Source of the DNA: Rossellomorea marisflavi
GTDB lineage: Bacteria > Bacillota > Bacilli > Bacillales > Bacillaceae_B
NCBI RefSeq assembly: GCF_022170785.1
Contig: NZ_CP081870.1
Location: 3,522,001 to 3,586,000 of the forward strand
Reading direction: 5' to 3'
Length of the DNA stretch: 64,000 nt
This document shows positions 63,892 to 64,000 of this stretch, in pieces. The number at the start of each line of letters is the position of its first letter. Within the stretch, counting starts at the first letter, position 1. The notes below the pieces were generated by a model. That model was given only the letters and a program-made list of their open reading frames with translations. It searched no databases and was not told the DNA's origin. Both the position numbers and the translations under genes were made by a program.

Positions 63892-64000
63892 TTAGACCCG
63901 TTTGAAACCTTCCCCGAGGACTTCCGAAGCATCCATTGTGACGACAAATGCTGATGGATCAATGGTTTTGACCAGTTGTTTCAGTTTTGTGAATTCCGTT
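63892..64000 (-). CDS. C-terminal fragment of a YitT/DUF2179-type protein, YvjA-like (cut by window end)
   Basis: Only the last 35 residues are inside the window: a DUF2179-like tail (KLKQLVKTIDPSAFVVTMDA, ending EVLGEGFKRV). This domain ends YitT-family membrane proteins, and in B. subtilis yvjA lies upstream of cccB in the same direction, so YvjA is the best guess. The N-terminal membrane domain would lie beyond position 64000. Confidence 0.7.
   Translation of the reverse strand, partial: TEFTKLKQLVKTIDPSAFVVTMDASEVLGEGFKRV

Overview
The window looks like chromosomal DNA of a Bacillaceae species close to Bacillus or Rossellomorea. The evidence is the gene content and order (histidine operon next to ppaX-lgt-hprK, then yvlBCD, uvrAB, csbA, minJ, ctpB, ftsEX, cccB), a QoxABCD quinol oxidase, canonical Bacillus control sites (LexA, cre, Zur and sigma-W type sequences), and clear c-di-AMP, S-box and c-di-GMP riboswitches. 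I cannot fix the genus from sequence reading alone. There is no phage, plasmid, IS element, rRNA, tRNA or CRISPR array.

Layout. 1-6.6 kb: complete his operon read leftward from a good sigma-A promoter (hisZ-G-D-B-H-A-F-IE). 6.8-18.3 kb: yvoF, ppaX, yvoD, lgt, hprK, the yvlBCD envelope-stress operon behind a sigma-W-like promoter, uvrB-uvrA behind a perfect LexA box, and csbA. A patch of DnaA-box-like sequences lies between uvrB and csbA. 18.4-26.2 kb: an HD phosphohydrolase, serC-serA, ktrA-ktrB under a c-di-AMP riboswitch, a DUF1206 membrane protein, and a DAACS symporter with a remodelled binding pocket. 26.2-27.4 kb: gene-free and full of structured repeats. 27.4-36.3 kb: a ywrABCD-like locus (two half-size chromate transporters, gamma-glutamyltransferase, Lrp regulator) with a complete peptide ABC transporter between regulator and effector genes, and a perfect cre site. 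36.7-45.1 kb: a YvaK-type carboxylesterase, a LysR/MFS pair, the qox operon and a CDF cation exporter. 45.3-63.9 kb: minJ, ctpB, M23 peptidase, ftsX, ftsE, cccB and the end of a yvjA-like gene. This cell-division/cell-wall block is split by a gene-free repeat zone, a small PHA-synthase operon, a metYX operon under an S-box riboswitch, a Zur-controlled ribosomal-protein operon with an unknown third gene, a small unknown gene behind a c-di-GMP riboswitch, and a POT-family peptide transporter.

The most unusual material is: (1) a repeat family of about 120-135 bp with at least ten copies whose terminal arms differ in sequence from copy to copy yet stay complementary; (2) the 90-residue unknown protein controlled by a c-di-GMP-I riboswitch with its own terminator; (3) the unknown 117-residue product in the Zur operon; (4) a phaC operon with a 68-residue unknown protein where PhaR would be expected; and (5) the DAACS symporter lacking the usual acidic-amino-acid ligands. 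All reading is by eye; no database search was run.
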